A stretch of DNA of 48,036 bases from RUG695 sp050943135. GTDB lineage: Bacteria; Planctomycetota; Planctomycetia; Pirellulales; Thermoguttaceae. The position numbers and the translations under genes were made by a program. Positions 1 through 8,748 of this stretch are shown here, piece after piece. Position 1 is the first letter of the stretch, and every line of letters starts with the position of its first letter. The stretch covers positions 1 through 48,036 of the forward strand of contig JBMNOP010000017.1 in NCBI GenBank assembly GCA_050943135.1, written 5' to 3'. Below the pieces are notes generated by a model that saw only the letters and a program-made list of their open reading frames with translations, was not told where the DNA came from and searched no databases.

Positions 1-439
1 GCCACGACTCGATGTGCTCATAGGCCTTCTTGTTCAGATGACTGATCGTGCCCGGAGAGACTTTGGTCCCCCAGAGAGCTTCCGTGATGTCTTCAATGCG
101 GCGAACGGAAACCCCGGCAAGATACATCTCAATAAGCGCCTCTTCCACGGATGTCTCGCGCCGACGATAGCGTTCGATGATCGCTGTCTCAAACTGAACC
201 CCCTTCAATTTGGGAATGTGCAGCGTCACGTCGCCGGACGTCGTAGTAAAGTTGCGATCATAATGCCCGGATCGATAACCGTTCCTTCCTCTGGTCCGCT
301 CGTAACGTTCCGCATTGACCAATTCCTCTGCCTCATGGTCAAGAAGGGCATTTAGCGTTTCTTCCACACTGGTTCTCACTAAATTTTTCAATTCCTCCTT
401 TAAAGCGGATTCATTAAGTTGTACAATGGCGTCAGACAT
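1..439 (-). CDS. IS256-type (Mutator-like) transposase, 5' part, cut by window edge
   Basis: This open frame starts with ATG at 439 and reads off the left edge after 146 codons, so only the N-terminal third is seen. The protein begins MSDAIVQLNESALKEEL. It then carries the usual IS256/Mutator N-terminal signature: an acidic AEELVNAERYERT stretch, an RNGYRSGHYDR block and a KGVQFETAIIERYRRRE block. Next is a helix-turn-helix-like MYLAGVSVRRIEDITEALWG segment that normally precedes the DDE core. A strong ribosome binding site (GAGGAGG, about 455-449) lies ahead of the ATG. The catalytic residues lie outside the window, so activity cannot be judged. The element's own left end probably falls between 440 and about 580, abutting the IS3 remnant. 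The family call is confident; completeness is unknown. Confidence 0.85.
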   Translation of the reverse strand, partial: MSDAIVQLNESALKEELKNLVRTSVEETLNALLDHEAEELVNAERYERTRGRNGYRSGHYDRNFTTTSGDVTLHIPKLKGVQFETAIIERYRRRETSVEEALIEMYLAGVSVRRIEDITEALWGTKVSPGTISHLNKKAYEHIESW

Positions 440-576
440 GGTTTGCGCCTCCTCGGTTGTTGTTTGTTGAAAATTCAATTTTACCGAGTGGCGTAGACCA
501 TGCCTACTTTCTTGCAATTTGCGAAACTTATTTTACGTTATCAAATTTCGGGCCAAAATCGCAGAGGCAGCGATAC

Positions 577-1215
577 GCCGAGGCAAGACGATTCCCCGAA
601 GTCGCGAAGCCATTTGAGGTTTCTTCCCAAATGGTTCTCAAAATGAAGGCTCGTCTGAAGGAACGGATGGTCGAACTTTTCCAAGACGGTCGCTCGAAGA
701 AAAAGAGAGACGAGAGGGAAGTAACCCACGAGGTGCTCTTCGAGGAAATCGGCCGTCTCAAAGTTGAGAACGACTGGTTGAAAAAAAATCTGCTCGGTTC
801 GGTTGAAATCAGACGCAGCATGATTGACCCGGGGGATGAAAGTCTGTCGGTGTCCCGACAATGTGAAGAAAGCCGGGCTTTCCCGATCCACCTTCTACTT
901 TCGACCTCAGGGCGATAGTCCGGAGAACCTTCGATTGATGAAAGTCATCGGCCGGTACCATATGAACCATCCTGCACTTAGAAGCCGTCAGCTTCGCCCA
1001 TGATTTTGGAATCAGTCGGGGACGTGTTTTGGACAATGCCTTCATCGAACGGTTCCGGCGAACCGTCAAATACGAAGAGGTTTATCTGAATTATTACGAC
1101 GGTATCTGGAACTTGAAGACCGTTTAACGGCTTGATTCGATTTCTATTGCAACCGTCGTCGCCATAGTGCTCTGAATTACCGCTGTCCGGCCGAACTCTT
1201 TTTTGGCTCAGCCGC
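577..1215 (+). pseudogene. IS3-family transposase remnant with deleted catalytic core
   Basis: The first half (about 586-830) reads as IS3 OrfA: a helix-turn-helix-like VAKPFEVSSQMVLKMK, the family hallmark VELFQDGRSKKKRDE, and the leucine-zipper-like EIGRLKVENDWLKKN. OrfB then begins (RSMIDPGDESLSVSRQCE). The frame must shift near 865 to continue as LSRSTFYFRPQGDSPENLRLMKVIGRY. After about 975 the sequence jumps to the C-terminal end (GRVLDNAFIERFRRTVKYEEVYL, about 1018-1090), so roughly 170 residues of the DDE domain, including both catalytic aspartates, are missing. A further frame change and an in-frame TGA (about 1132) precede the last recognisable block, RRRHSALNYRCPAELFF. The gene is clearly dead. 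The longest single open frame here (from 457) has no better explanation. Confidence 0.85.
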
Positions 1216-1642
1216 GGCCGAAAAGAAGAGTTTGCAAAGAGCTTGACATGGGGGATGGGATCCGTTTTTCCTCCCTGATTTATCCCCCGCGGGGGATAAA
1301 TCAGGGGCAAGATGCTCTACGATATAACCCTGTTTACAGTCCGGGAAAACGGGACCACCTCACTCATAAAAAGTTCACAGATGCTTTTAAGAAAACGAAT
1401 CTCCGTTCCCATAAACAAAACAAACCCGAACTTTCATCGACTTCCCTCAATGATACCGCAATCAAATCCGATTCATGTGTGCGGCCACGAGGCACTTGCT
1501 GTGTGAATACCCCGAAAATGAACAAGCTTGTCTTTGCAGACTTATCTCAGTCATCATTTCGGGTGAGACGTCTTCGTTTGACTTTTCAGGCTAAGACGCC
1601 CTGCCCAGGGGATTCATTGTGGCCAACTCGTTCGGATTTCCC
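1216..1642. other. non-coding stretch between IS remnant and GH16 gene
   Basis: Apart from the palindrome at 1273-1306 I see no supported gene here. The short open frames at 1203-1670 and 1312-1506 lack family resemblance and good ribosome binding sites. A weak hairpin downstream of the GH16 stop (arms about 1568-1574 and 1592-1598) has no T-run. Confidence 0.5.
1273..1306. repeat. 34-bp perfect palindrome
   Basis: The two 17-base arms starting CCCTGATTTATCCCCCG are exact reverse complements with no spacer. It lies about 60 bases past the last recognisable codon of the IS3 remnant and is not followed by a T-run, so it is not a convincing terminator. It may be a transposon end, an insertion target or a regulatory dyad. 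Confidence 0.8.
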
Positions 1643-2548
1643 TCACTTGTCAACAGGGAACAAATCGTAGACACGCACATAGTCCACGAGCGACTCGTCG
1701 GGGAGCGACGCCTTTTTGATGTCTCCGCCCCATGGGCCGATTTCATCGGTGAGCTTGATGTATGTCGGGACTTCGCAAATCCCGGCACCGCCCGTCTTCC
1801 AGGTCTGTTTGCCGTCTACATAGAAACGGTAGGCGTCGTCGCTCCACCAGAGGGCGTAGGTATGGAATCCATCGGGTGTCGGCTCGAACTTGGTCATCTG
1901 CCCGATCCACTTGTGGTCTTTTCCATATCCGTCCCAATGGATGGCAGAATGAATTTCGTCCTCTACCCATGGCTTTTCCATAATATCGATTTCCACTCCG
2001 TCGACGGATCCATTGCCGACTTTGCCGACTTCGGGGGTGAAGAGCCAGAAAGCCGTCCAATGACCGACCTCCCGATGGGTGTTCATTCGGGCGACAAAAA
2101 AGCCTTTGACCTTTTCGTATTTCCCCATCGAGCGCAAACAGCCGGAAAGATAGCGATCCGGCTCCTCTTTGATGACGCTCATTTTAAGGAAGCCGTTTCC
2201 CGTCAGGGAAAGAGCCTTTTTCGACCAATACCCATCGACACGCGCGTGTTCCGGAGCAGACCATTTATTTTCCCAGTCGATCTCGTCTCCGTCGAACTCA
2301 TCATGCCAAACAAGCCGCCACTCCATCCCTTCGGGTGGTTTCGGAAGCAGGTCGGTCACTCTTCCGGCCAATTCCGGAAACTCCACCTCGATCATTGTAA
2401 AGTCGGTGTCTTCGGGCACCGCGGGAACAACCGCTTGTTTGGGAGCGGTATTGGTCGATTCCGGCGCCTCGTCGGCTCGAAGGATGTTCGGGGTGATCAT
2501 AAGACCGAATGCCAAAAAAACGATAGGGAATAATCTGGTTGTTTTCAT
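1643..2548 (-). CDS. secreted glycoside hydrolase family 16 (beta-glucanase/carrageenase-like)
   Basis: This 301-residue protein has a signal peptide (residues 1 to about 25, ending LRADE), a short proline- and threonine-rich linker, and then a GH16 domain from about residue 75 (WRLVWHDEFDGDEIDW). The family active site is intact as EIDIME: Glu186 would be the nucleophile, Asp188 the helper and Glu191 the acid/base. Downstream aromatic residues (ALWWSDDAYRFYVDG) match the GH16 jelly-roll. GH16 enzymes cut beta-1,3/1,4-glucans or sulfated galactans with retention; the substrate cannot be read here. The ATG overlaps the stop of the upstream ResB-CcsA gene by 4 bases (ATGA), which implies translational coupling. 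It is the last gene of a minus-strand cluster with two further exported sugar-related proteins. Confidence 0.9.
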   Translation of the reverse strand: MKTTRLFPIVFLAFGLMITPNILRADEAPESTNTAPKQAVVPAVPEDTDFTMIEVEFPELAGRVTDLLPKPPEGMEWRLVWHDEFDGDEIDWENKWSAPEHARVDGYWSKKALSLTGNGFLKMSVIKEEPDRYLSGCLRSMGKYEKVKGFFVARMNTHREVGHWTAFWLFTPEVGKVGNGSVDGVEIDIMEKPWVEDEIHSAIHWDGYGKDHKWIGQMTKFEPTPDGFHTYALWWSDDAYRFYVDGKQTWKTGGAGICEVPTYIKLTDEIGPWGGDIKKASLPDESLVDYVRVYDLFPVDK

Positions 2549-5500
2549 TGTTGCTTCTCAATAACATTGGTATCTGAAGAAATCGCATTCGGAAGGGGAC
2601 CATCCGAGGCGGAAAGAATTCCGGAAACGATGGGTTTTCGTTTTCTGATAAACCACACAACCCAAGCGGAAAAACCGTATAAAAGATTGACGGCAAACAA
2701 GATATAAAGAACCATGGTTCGGCTCGACTCTCCGGCTGCGTAAGAATGGCGCCCGCCGCCGCTGAAAACAAAGCTCAACCCGTACCAGGTCATCAGGATC
2801 GAAAGCCCGCCGAGAAGCCCTCCCAGCGGCAGAATCAGCCCGCGTCGACGGAAATGTAAAACGGTCAGGTAGATCAGAAGCGTCACGAGCGCCCAAACCT
2901 CTTTCGGATCCCAGCTCCAAAAACGACCCCAGCTGAAATCGGCCCACCGTGCGCCGAGAATAATCCCCATTGTCAAAAAGAGAACGGCAAACCGCAGGAG
3001 GACGAGGATGATCGAACGATAACGCGCCGAGAGTTCAGGCTCGCTGCCATCCGCAGAAGGACGACCGAAGAAGGCGGCACCCAAAACCATCAGGGAAAGA
3101 ACCCAGGCCAGTGCGCCAAGCGCGTAGCTAAACATGATCGCCAGAACATGTACCGTCAACCAAAAATTACTTCGCAACACAGCGGTCAGCGGACGGATGT
3201 TCGGGTTGAACTCCGTCGTGTTGTAATAGGCCAGCAGTCCTATGACAAAGGCTAAAAGAGCCCCGATCGCAACAAACATGCGGCGGTCAAGGACTTTTGG
3301 CATGAGCGCTTTGCGCATTTCTGCGGTCATGCGTGGAGCGAAGGGAATGAGGAAGATCGAAATCAAGAAACGGGGCACGAACCAGACAATCGTCGCGATC
3401 GTGCCGAGAATCGCGGCCCGATCGAGCAACCCCTGCGCAAGAAACGATTCTGTGAAAGCCTGCCATGTTCCGATCTGTTTTCCTTGTTCCCGATAGCAGA
3501 CCCAGAGAGTTCCCCAAAGAACGAGGACCGTCAGAATAAGGCGGGTCGCACGACGTGCGGTTTGGTATTTTCCCCCTTTATGCGAGTGATCCCAACACCA
3601 GAGCATCTTTGTGCCCAGGAGCGGATAAAAAGCGTAACCGAGTATCACGGCCAAAACCAAAAAAGCGAGCAGGACGACTGTCTCGAACATGTTCGTCACC
3701 GGAGCCCACCCCGTGATATAAGCGCGCAAAGCCCCGCCGACGGCGGTAATCGACTCGGCCAGAAGAAGAAATACAACCCCGAGGAGGAAGAGGCTTTTTG
3801 CGACCCTTCCCTTTGCGCAAACGATCGAAAGGACCAGACTCACAAGGGCCAAAAGCGAGAAGAACCAGAGCCCCCAGAACGGATCGAGTCGGAAATAATT
3901 GTATTCGGCATTAAGGGCACCGACCGCGGGATACGGGACAGCCTGTGTGGCCCGGTCGGTCTCTCCGATCGTACGCAATTCTCCGGTAAAACGCTCCATG
4001 GCTTCACGGAAAAGATCAGCCCGATCGGTGGCCGTACTCCGGTATGCTTCGACAGCATCCAAAAAAGCCCTGGCAGCCAGATCGGAATCGTTCGCCTCAT
4101 TCGCAAGCTTCTCTTTGAGCATCTCGGCGACCGATGAACTTTCTCCTTGGGGAGAAGTTCGCTCTTTTTCGGGGGAAGGCCCTGATGGGACGGACCAAAG
4201 GACCGATTGGATCGGCAGCCAGACAAGGGAATCTCTTTCTTCACCGGAATCCTTCTTCGCCCTCGGATTTGGAAGGATGGAAAGAGTGCCGGTCCCGCGG
4301 CTTGTAAACCGTGCCGCGGGATGTGCAAGACAACCGTCTGAACCGGATCGAACCTCAATCCGCTTTTTATCGGGAACCCTGACGGCCGTTTTCCATCTGC
4401 CGGTCCAAACTTCGCAAACGACTTTTTCAAGTCGGGTAGCAACAAGACCGAGAATTCGCACTGTCTTTACCGCGATCTGGCGATACTCGGGCGTACCTTC
4501 CTCCCCGGTGAAAAGCTCGTCTCTCCAGGTAAGTGCGCGAAGATAGGCACTTGAGAATTTCTCGGAAATTGCCCGAAGTCGGCGCTCGTTTTCGCGATAC
4601 GCGTCGGTTTCCCACCGAGCGGCTATGGAGTGCAAATCGCCGATGATTCGTAGGACAGGTATTTTTTTCGAACCGCTCCCGATTTCGACCGTCTGGGCGG
4701 GATAAAAGTCCTCCTCCTCAAAAGGAGTTGCCGAAATCGTTGTTTGCCGCACTGTTTCTCGTTTCAATTCCGAGACCGACTGGTTCAGTTCTTCGAGAAG
4801 TGTCAGCCTGTCTTTGGCATGTTGATTAACATCCGGAAGATAAAGGAGGTTACTCAGTTCAATTTCCGCACCGGCCGTCTTTTCGCGTGTCGGCCAAAAA
4901 ACGAGCGCATCAAATTGTGAAAGCCGTGATTCGGCCATCGCGCAGGCACGATCGATTTTTCCTTCCCGAACCGCGGTCTCCCAGTCGGCGAACTCATGGA
5001 TCTCTCCGGCCATTAGCGAGTCGATGCGTTCGGTAAAAAGAGGCATACCACGCAACTGCGCCGGGGAGAGGAACGAACGGTTCTGCCCGATGTCGTTTCC
5101 GGGGTCGATAAGGTCATGAACAATATTCCCCGGGTCGGCGATAAAAGGAATGTACTCCCATACTTCAGGCTCGCTCAGCCAGGTGAAGAGAAGTTCGCTC
5201 GCCGTAAACCGGCGCCCGTTTCCGGGCACAAGCCGTCGAATCCGTTTCGCGGCGCTTTTTTGCGCCGCCGCTTTGCGGATTTTAATTTCATTATACGCTC
5301 TTTCGAGTTCTTTACGCTGAGCCTGCGTGACTTTTCGCCCACTGAGAAATGCGTCGAGCGGTAACATCGAAACCGCTGTCCCGGACTCAAGCTCCGCAAG
5401 AAGTTTTGTTGAAACCGAAATCAACGGAGCATCGGTTCCGCAGATCTCTTTGACCGTTATGGCCGCGTAAGAATTAAGGGGCATGACCCGTCCTTCATCG

Positions 5501-7839
5501 AAGACAGGAATGAGTCGCCATGCGGTCCAGTCGAGTCGGGCTTCGTGTGCCGAGACGACGCCTTCCCCGGAAAAACCGGCCTGTGTCGAAAGGAGAAAGA
5601 ACCCTACCAAAATCGTAAGAAAAGGCTTAGCGGCTTTCATAACCGTTTTTCGGAAAAAGAGGAGTGCCGTTCCCGAGACCAGAAAAAAACAGCCGAGATA
5701 TTTGAGTCCCCGACCGGGATCGGCGTTGAGGGAAAGAACCGTCTGATAGATCTGCTCACGCGGGATCGTCTCGCCCGGCAGAAGTTCTCCTTTCACTGTC
5801 TGATCAAAAATCGGATTTCCCGGATGGAATGGACCGCGGAAAGAATCTTGGTATGCCCAGAACGAAAGATGCTTGGTCGGTGAGTGGAAAACACCCGGAT
5901 GGTTCATCTTGATCAACACACCGTTACGTTCCCCTTTGGAATCTTTTATGTCGGGGTCGTCCTTCAGGTAGGGGATATAATTCACGGTACTGGCGAACGA
6001 CGAAGGAACGGAAGAACCGGGTTCGTAAATCGGCTGGAAATTTTGGACAAAGATCGAAAACCCGGGGTCTAGGGTTCGACCCGTGAGGCGGAATCGATAA
6101 AGGGCTCCGTCGGCATCAAAAACGGTTCGCGAAAAGATCGACTCGTCAAGTCCAACCATTCCGGTCGGAACCGCACGAAGCCAAAACATCTCTGACGATT
6201 CGATACCGGAAGCGGATTTCAACAAGGCACGCAGGCGAACCTTGCAGTAAAATTCGTTTGCGGTCTCTTTATTGAAAGGAACCGAAACAAGGCGAAACCC
6301 CAGTTCATCTTGGGGAGCGAACTCATTCAGGGAAAAGACCCCACCGTCGGGAAGTTCGACCGGCGGATATTTTCCGTTTTCATCGCGTATCAGCCGAGAC
6401 GAGGCAAAAGAGGAGGCGCCGTCCCAATAACGAAAGCAGAGTTCGCCGTCGGGCGATTGAATCAATTCCAAAAGAGGCGATTGAAGACATTTATCCCAAC
6501 GACGACCGAGAATCTTTGTCTCGGAGCGGTTGGGCAGCGCTCCGAAAAGTGCGCCGGTGATTCCGGAAAGCTCTCCTTGAATATCCCGTTCACGCCAATC
6601 ACTTGAAAGCTGAAGACGGTCGGTTTTGCCCGTTTCGTTTTGCCTGAGTTCCGCGCGCGCCGTCCAGCCTTGAATTGTCTCAAGACCCGGAACGATGGTC
6701 GGAACAATTTCAATGCGAACCAAATGCCAGCCGCGTCCCAAATCAACATCGACCTCCGGAGAGAGCGTCTCCATTTTGTTGGGATCAGAATAGTCGGGAA
6801 CATGGTTGTTCAGTTCGCTGTAAGGGATGCGGGTCAACTTTTCGCCGCTGTCAAACGCCAGTTCGAAAAGAGGGGGCTGCTGCGGAGAGTCGGGATCGGG
6901 CATCTCCGGTGTCAGACGAAGAGCCGATAAAGCCTGGCCGCAGGAATCGGCAAGCGAGAAAACGACACGTGTCCCGTCCGGTAGCCACCGACGAATCCCG
7001 CGTTGAGAAACGACCGTATCTTTCGGTTGACTTTGGAGATTATCAAAACGGAAGAGAACCTCTTCCGTACGATTTTCTCCGGTGTCGGTCTCAGGCCGTT
7101 CGAGCGAGAGTCGAAGGGGTTCGCTTGCGCGGAGGTCGCAGTGAACCAAATAATCGACGACCTCTAGACGCAGGAGTCCCGAGGCTTCTGTCGGGATCAT
7201 ACCGACCGCAGGTGTACGGCACAATCGCAAAAGCAAGCCGGTAAGCCGGTAGTGCATTTTAAAACAAAAACGGGAAAGCGAAGGAAGTACTCCCCGCTCC
7301 GGAATGATGGCGTCCCATGCCGGTCGGAAAAGATCGCGCCTCCAACCGGCTGCGGTTCGGTCGGAGGAATTGAAAGGACCACCAAAAAAGGGAATAGAAA
7401 AACAGGAGGTCTCGACAGGATCGGTCGACGAGCGTTCGACGACAATTTCTCGGAGGTTATTGAGGAGTATCGTAGAACTCTCCGTCCCTTCGGTAATCGT
7501 CATATTTCCTTCGCACGCAAAGCGAGAGGTTACCCAGCAGCCGAACAGCAGAAGGAGAACCCCCAAATGTGCACAGAGAAAGGGGACATGCCGTCTCTTC
7601 CAGGGAAGCCTGCCAAGAACCGCCGAGAAGATGTTCAGTGCTAAAAGGAAAATCAAAAAACGAAAGGCCGGATTGCGGTAAATCAGGAGCGAAGCGGCGG
7701 GAGTTCCGAAATCGAGTTCTATAAATGTTCCCCATCCGCAAAGAATTGCCAACACCACCATCAAGGCTGCCGCGATACCGAGCGATCCGCAAAAACCTAT
7801 AGCCCGTCTGATCGCAGAGACGAAAAGTTTCCCACTCAA
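2545..7839 (-). CDS. ResB-CcsA fusion, system II cytochrome c maturation protein
   Basis: This very large fusion (about 1764 residues) joins both halves of the system II haem lyase, which exports haem and attaches it to CXXCH apocytochromes outside the membrane. The N-terminus has ResB-like transmembrane helices (AAALMVVLAILCGWGTFIE, FRFLIFLLALNIFSAVLG, FLCAHLGVLLLLFGC) and a long extracytoplasmic region. A further helix near 750 leads to a linker (FDEGRVMPLNSYA) typical of such fusions. The last 400 residues are CcsA, with the tryptophan-rich haem motif WGRFWSWDPKEVW and flanking histidines (TVHVLAIM, GGGRHSYA). I chose the TTG at 7839 because AAAGGA sits six bases upstream. A TTG at 7914 would add 25 residues but has only a weak site. 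The client may be the di-haem protein at 15109-17010. Confidence 0.88.
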   Translation of the reverse strand: MSGKLFVSAIRRAIGFCGSLGIAAALMVVLAILCGWGTFIELDFGTPAASLLIYRNPAFRFLIFLLALNIFSAVLGRLPWKRRHVPFLCAHLGVLLLLFGCWVTSRFACEGNMTITEGTESSTILLNNLREIVVERSSTDPVETSCFSIPFFGGPFNSSDRTAAGWRRDLFRPAWDAIIPERGVLPSLSRFCFKMHYRLTGLLLRLCRTPAVGMIPTEASGLLRLEVVDYLVHCDLRASEPLRLSLERPETDTGENRTEEVLFRFDNLQSQPKDTVVSQRGIRRWLPDGTRVVFSLADSCGQALSALRLTPEMPDPDSPQQPPLFELAFDSGEKLTRIPYSELNNHVPDYSDPNKMETLSPEVDVDLGRGWHLVRIEIVPTIVPGLETIQGWTARAELRQNETGKTDRLQLSSDWRERDIQGELSGITGALFGALPNRSETKILGRRWDKCLQSPLLELIQSPDGELCFRYWDGASSFASSRLIRDENGKYPPVELPDGGVFSLNEFAPQDELGFRLVSVPFNKETANEFYCKVRLRALLKSASGIESSEMFWLRAVPTGMVGLDESIFSRTVFDADGALYRFRLTGRTLDPGFSIFVQNFQPIYEPGSSVPSSFASTVNYIPYLKDDPDIKDSKGERNGVLIKMNHPGVFHSPTKHLSFWAYQDSFRGPFHPGNPIFDQTVKGELLPGETIPREQIYQTVLSLNADPGRGLKYLGCFFLVSGTALLFFRKTVMKAAKPFLTILVGFFLLSTQAGFSGEGVVSAHEARLDWTAWRLIPVFDEGRVMPLNSYAAITVKEICGTDAPLISVSTKLLAELESGTAVSMLPLDAFLSGRKVTQAQRKELERAYNEIKIRKAAAQKSAAKRIRRLVPGNGRRFTASELLFTWLSEPEVWEYIPFIADPGNIVHDLIDPGNDIGQNRSFLSPAQLRGMPLFTERIDSLMAGEIHEFADWETAVREGKIDRACAMAESRLSQFDALVFWPTREKTAGAEIELSNLLYLPDVNQHAKDRLTLLEELNQSVSELKRETVRQTTISATPFEEEDFYPAQTVEIGSGSKKIPVLRIIGDLHSIAARWETDAYRENERRLRAISEKFSSAYLRALTWRDELFTGEEGTPEYRQIAVKTVRILGLVATRLEKVVCEVWTGRWKTAVRVPDKKRIEVRSGSDGCLAHPAARFTSRGTGTLSILPNPRAKKDSGEERDSLVWLPIQSVLWSVPSGPSPEKERTSPQGESSSVAEMLKEKLANEANDSDLAARAFLDAVEAYRSTATDRADLFREAMERFTGELRTIGETDRATQAVPYPAVGALNAEYNYFRLDPFWGLWFFSLLALVSLVLSIVCAKGRVAKSLFLLGVVFLLLAESITAVGGALRAYITGWAPVTNMFETVVLLAFLVLAVILGYAFYPLLGTKMLWCWDHSHKGGKYQTARRATRLILTVLVLWGTLWVCYREQGKQIGTWQAFTESFLAQGLLDRAAILGTIATIVWFVPRFLISIFLIPFAPRMTAEMRKALMPKVLDRRMFVAIGALLAFVIGLLAYYNTTEFNPNIRPLTAVLRSNFWLTVHVLAIMFSYALGALAWVLSLMVLGAAFFGRPSADGSEPELSARYRSIILVLLRFAVLFLTMGIILGARWADFSWGRFWSWDPKEVWALVTLLIYLTVLHFRRRGLILPLGGLLGGLSILMTWYGLSFVFSGGGRHSYAAGESSRTMVLYILFAVNLLYGFSAWVVWFIRKRKPIVSGILSASDGPLPNAISSDTNVIEKQQ

Positions 7840-7928
7840 AATCGTTCCTTTATCGCCCCGATCTAATTGGTTTCTCTTTCCGGGTCCATAAGAGAATAAA
7901 GAAGATGGTCCCAAGAACTTCGGGTTCG

Positions 7929-7963
7929 ATTCGGAGACCCTCGGAAAATAAGGGCCTCCGAAT
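7929..7963 (-). other. strong intercistronic hairpin
   Basis: Arms at 7929-7940 and 7952-7963 pair over 12 base pairs with one G-U, around an 11-base loop. It lies between the DUF1080 stop and the ResB-CcsA start and lacks a T-run, so an mRNA-processing or stabilising role is more likely than termination. Confidence 0.65.
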
Positions 7964-7977
7964 GAATGTTGGAAGTG

Positions 7978-8685
7978 TTATTTCTCGGAATCGAGAAATT
8001 TCCGAACGTCATCTTCGGTATCAACCGCAAGAATACGAACATTGCGAAATTCTACCGGGTCTTTGTGGCCAAGGAAACCGATAAAACCGGTTTCGTTGTG
8101 AAGTCCGGGATGCTCACCGTGGATCGGTTCGGCATCGGCGACGTCGGCATCAACGGCAACCTGACCGTTCACCGTAACTTTAATATGCGAACCCACCGCG
8201 ATAATTTCTTCCTGATTCCACTCGCCGTCCGGCTTCAGCAGACCGGTTTTGGCGGGAACCACGCCATAGATCGAACCGTGTTTCTGCCACGGTGCTGCAC
8301 CCTCGTAGGCATCGGAAAGGATTTGAATCTCCATCCCGTAATAGGCAGAATCTCTGCCGAGGGGGGTACGAATACCGACACCGTTATTCCCCGCCGGAGG
8401 AAGTTTGAACTCAAAGCGAAAAATAAAGTTGGCGTACTCCTTTTTTGTGAGGAGCTGTCCGCCCTGACGACAAACAAAGGAGCCGATCTCTTCGACCGGA
8501 TATCCTTCGATCGAACCCTGCCAAATATCGGAAGATAGGGTTGTTCCGTCGAAAAGGAGTTCAAAACCGGCGGCTTTCTCCTTATCGGTCAATTTGTTGA
8601 GTGAGCTCTTGCAGTCTTCTGCCGAAAGGATGTCGCACATGCACAAGACCAAAAGTCCCAGGAAGATGGAAAATGATCTTTTCAT
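7978..8685 (-). CDS. secreted DUF1080 / 3-keto-disaccharide hydrolase domain protein
   Basis: This 235-residue exported protein has a signal peptide (about residues 1-22, MKRSFSIFLGLLVLCMCDILSA). A single DUF1080 jelly-roll follows. Its landmarks are GFELLFDGTTLSSDIWQG at the start, FIFRFEFKLPPAGNNGVGIRT in the middle, then YGMEIQILSD, the HGSIYGVVPA block and GFIGFLGHKDPVEFRNVRIL at the end. Members split 3-keto-glucosides or act in sugar lactone/disaccharide breakdown, and are greatly expanded in planctomycetes. The gene lies 63 bases downstream of the HEAT-repeat gene and upstream of the hairpin and ResB-CcsA. A Gfo/Idh/MocA dehydrogenase in the same cluster fits a 3-keto-sugar route, in which one enzyme oxidises and the other cleaves; that pairing is inference. 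Confidence 0.9.
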   Translation of the reverse strand: MKRSFSIFLGLLVLCMCDILSAEDCKSSLNKLTDKEKAAGFELLFDGTTLSSDIWQGSIEGYPVEEIGSFVCRQGGQLLTKKEYANFIFRFEFKLPPAGNNGVGIRTPLGRDSAYYGMEIQILSDAYEGAAPWQKHGSIYGVVPAKTGLLKPDGEWNQEEIIAVGSHIKVTVNGQVAVDADVADAEPIHGEHPGLHNETGFIGFLGHKDPVEFRNVRILAVDTEDDVRKFLDSEK

Positions 8686-8748
8686 TGAATGAAAACCTTT
8701 TTTAAATGTCTATTGGTAACGTGGATCGTCATATCCGAAGGCGGGGAA

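Noticed and set aside
1203..1670. 155-codon open frame over the palindrome
   Set aside because: No homology by eye. The same phrase (LIYPPRGINQG) appears on both strands only because the DNA is a palindrome.
1619..2533. 304-codon plus-strand open frame
   Set aside because: It lies wholly antisense to the GH16 gene, which has a signal peptide and an intact active site. The plus-strand translation has no recognisable family or ribosome binding site.
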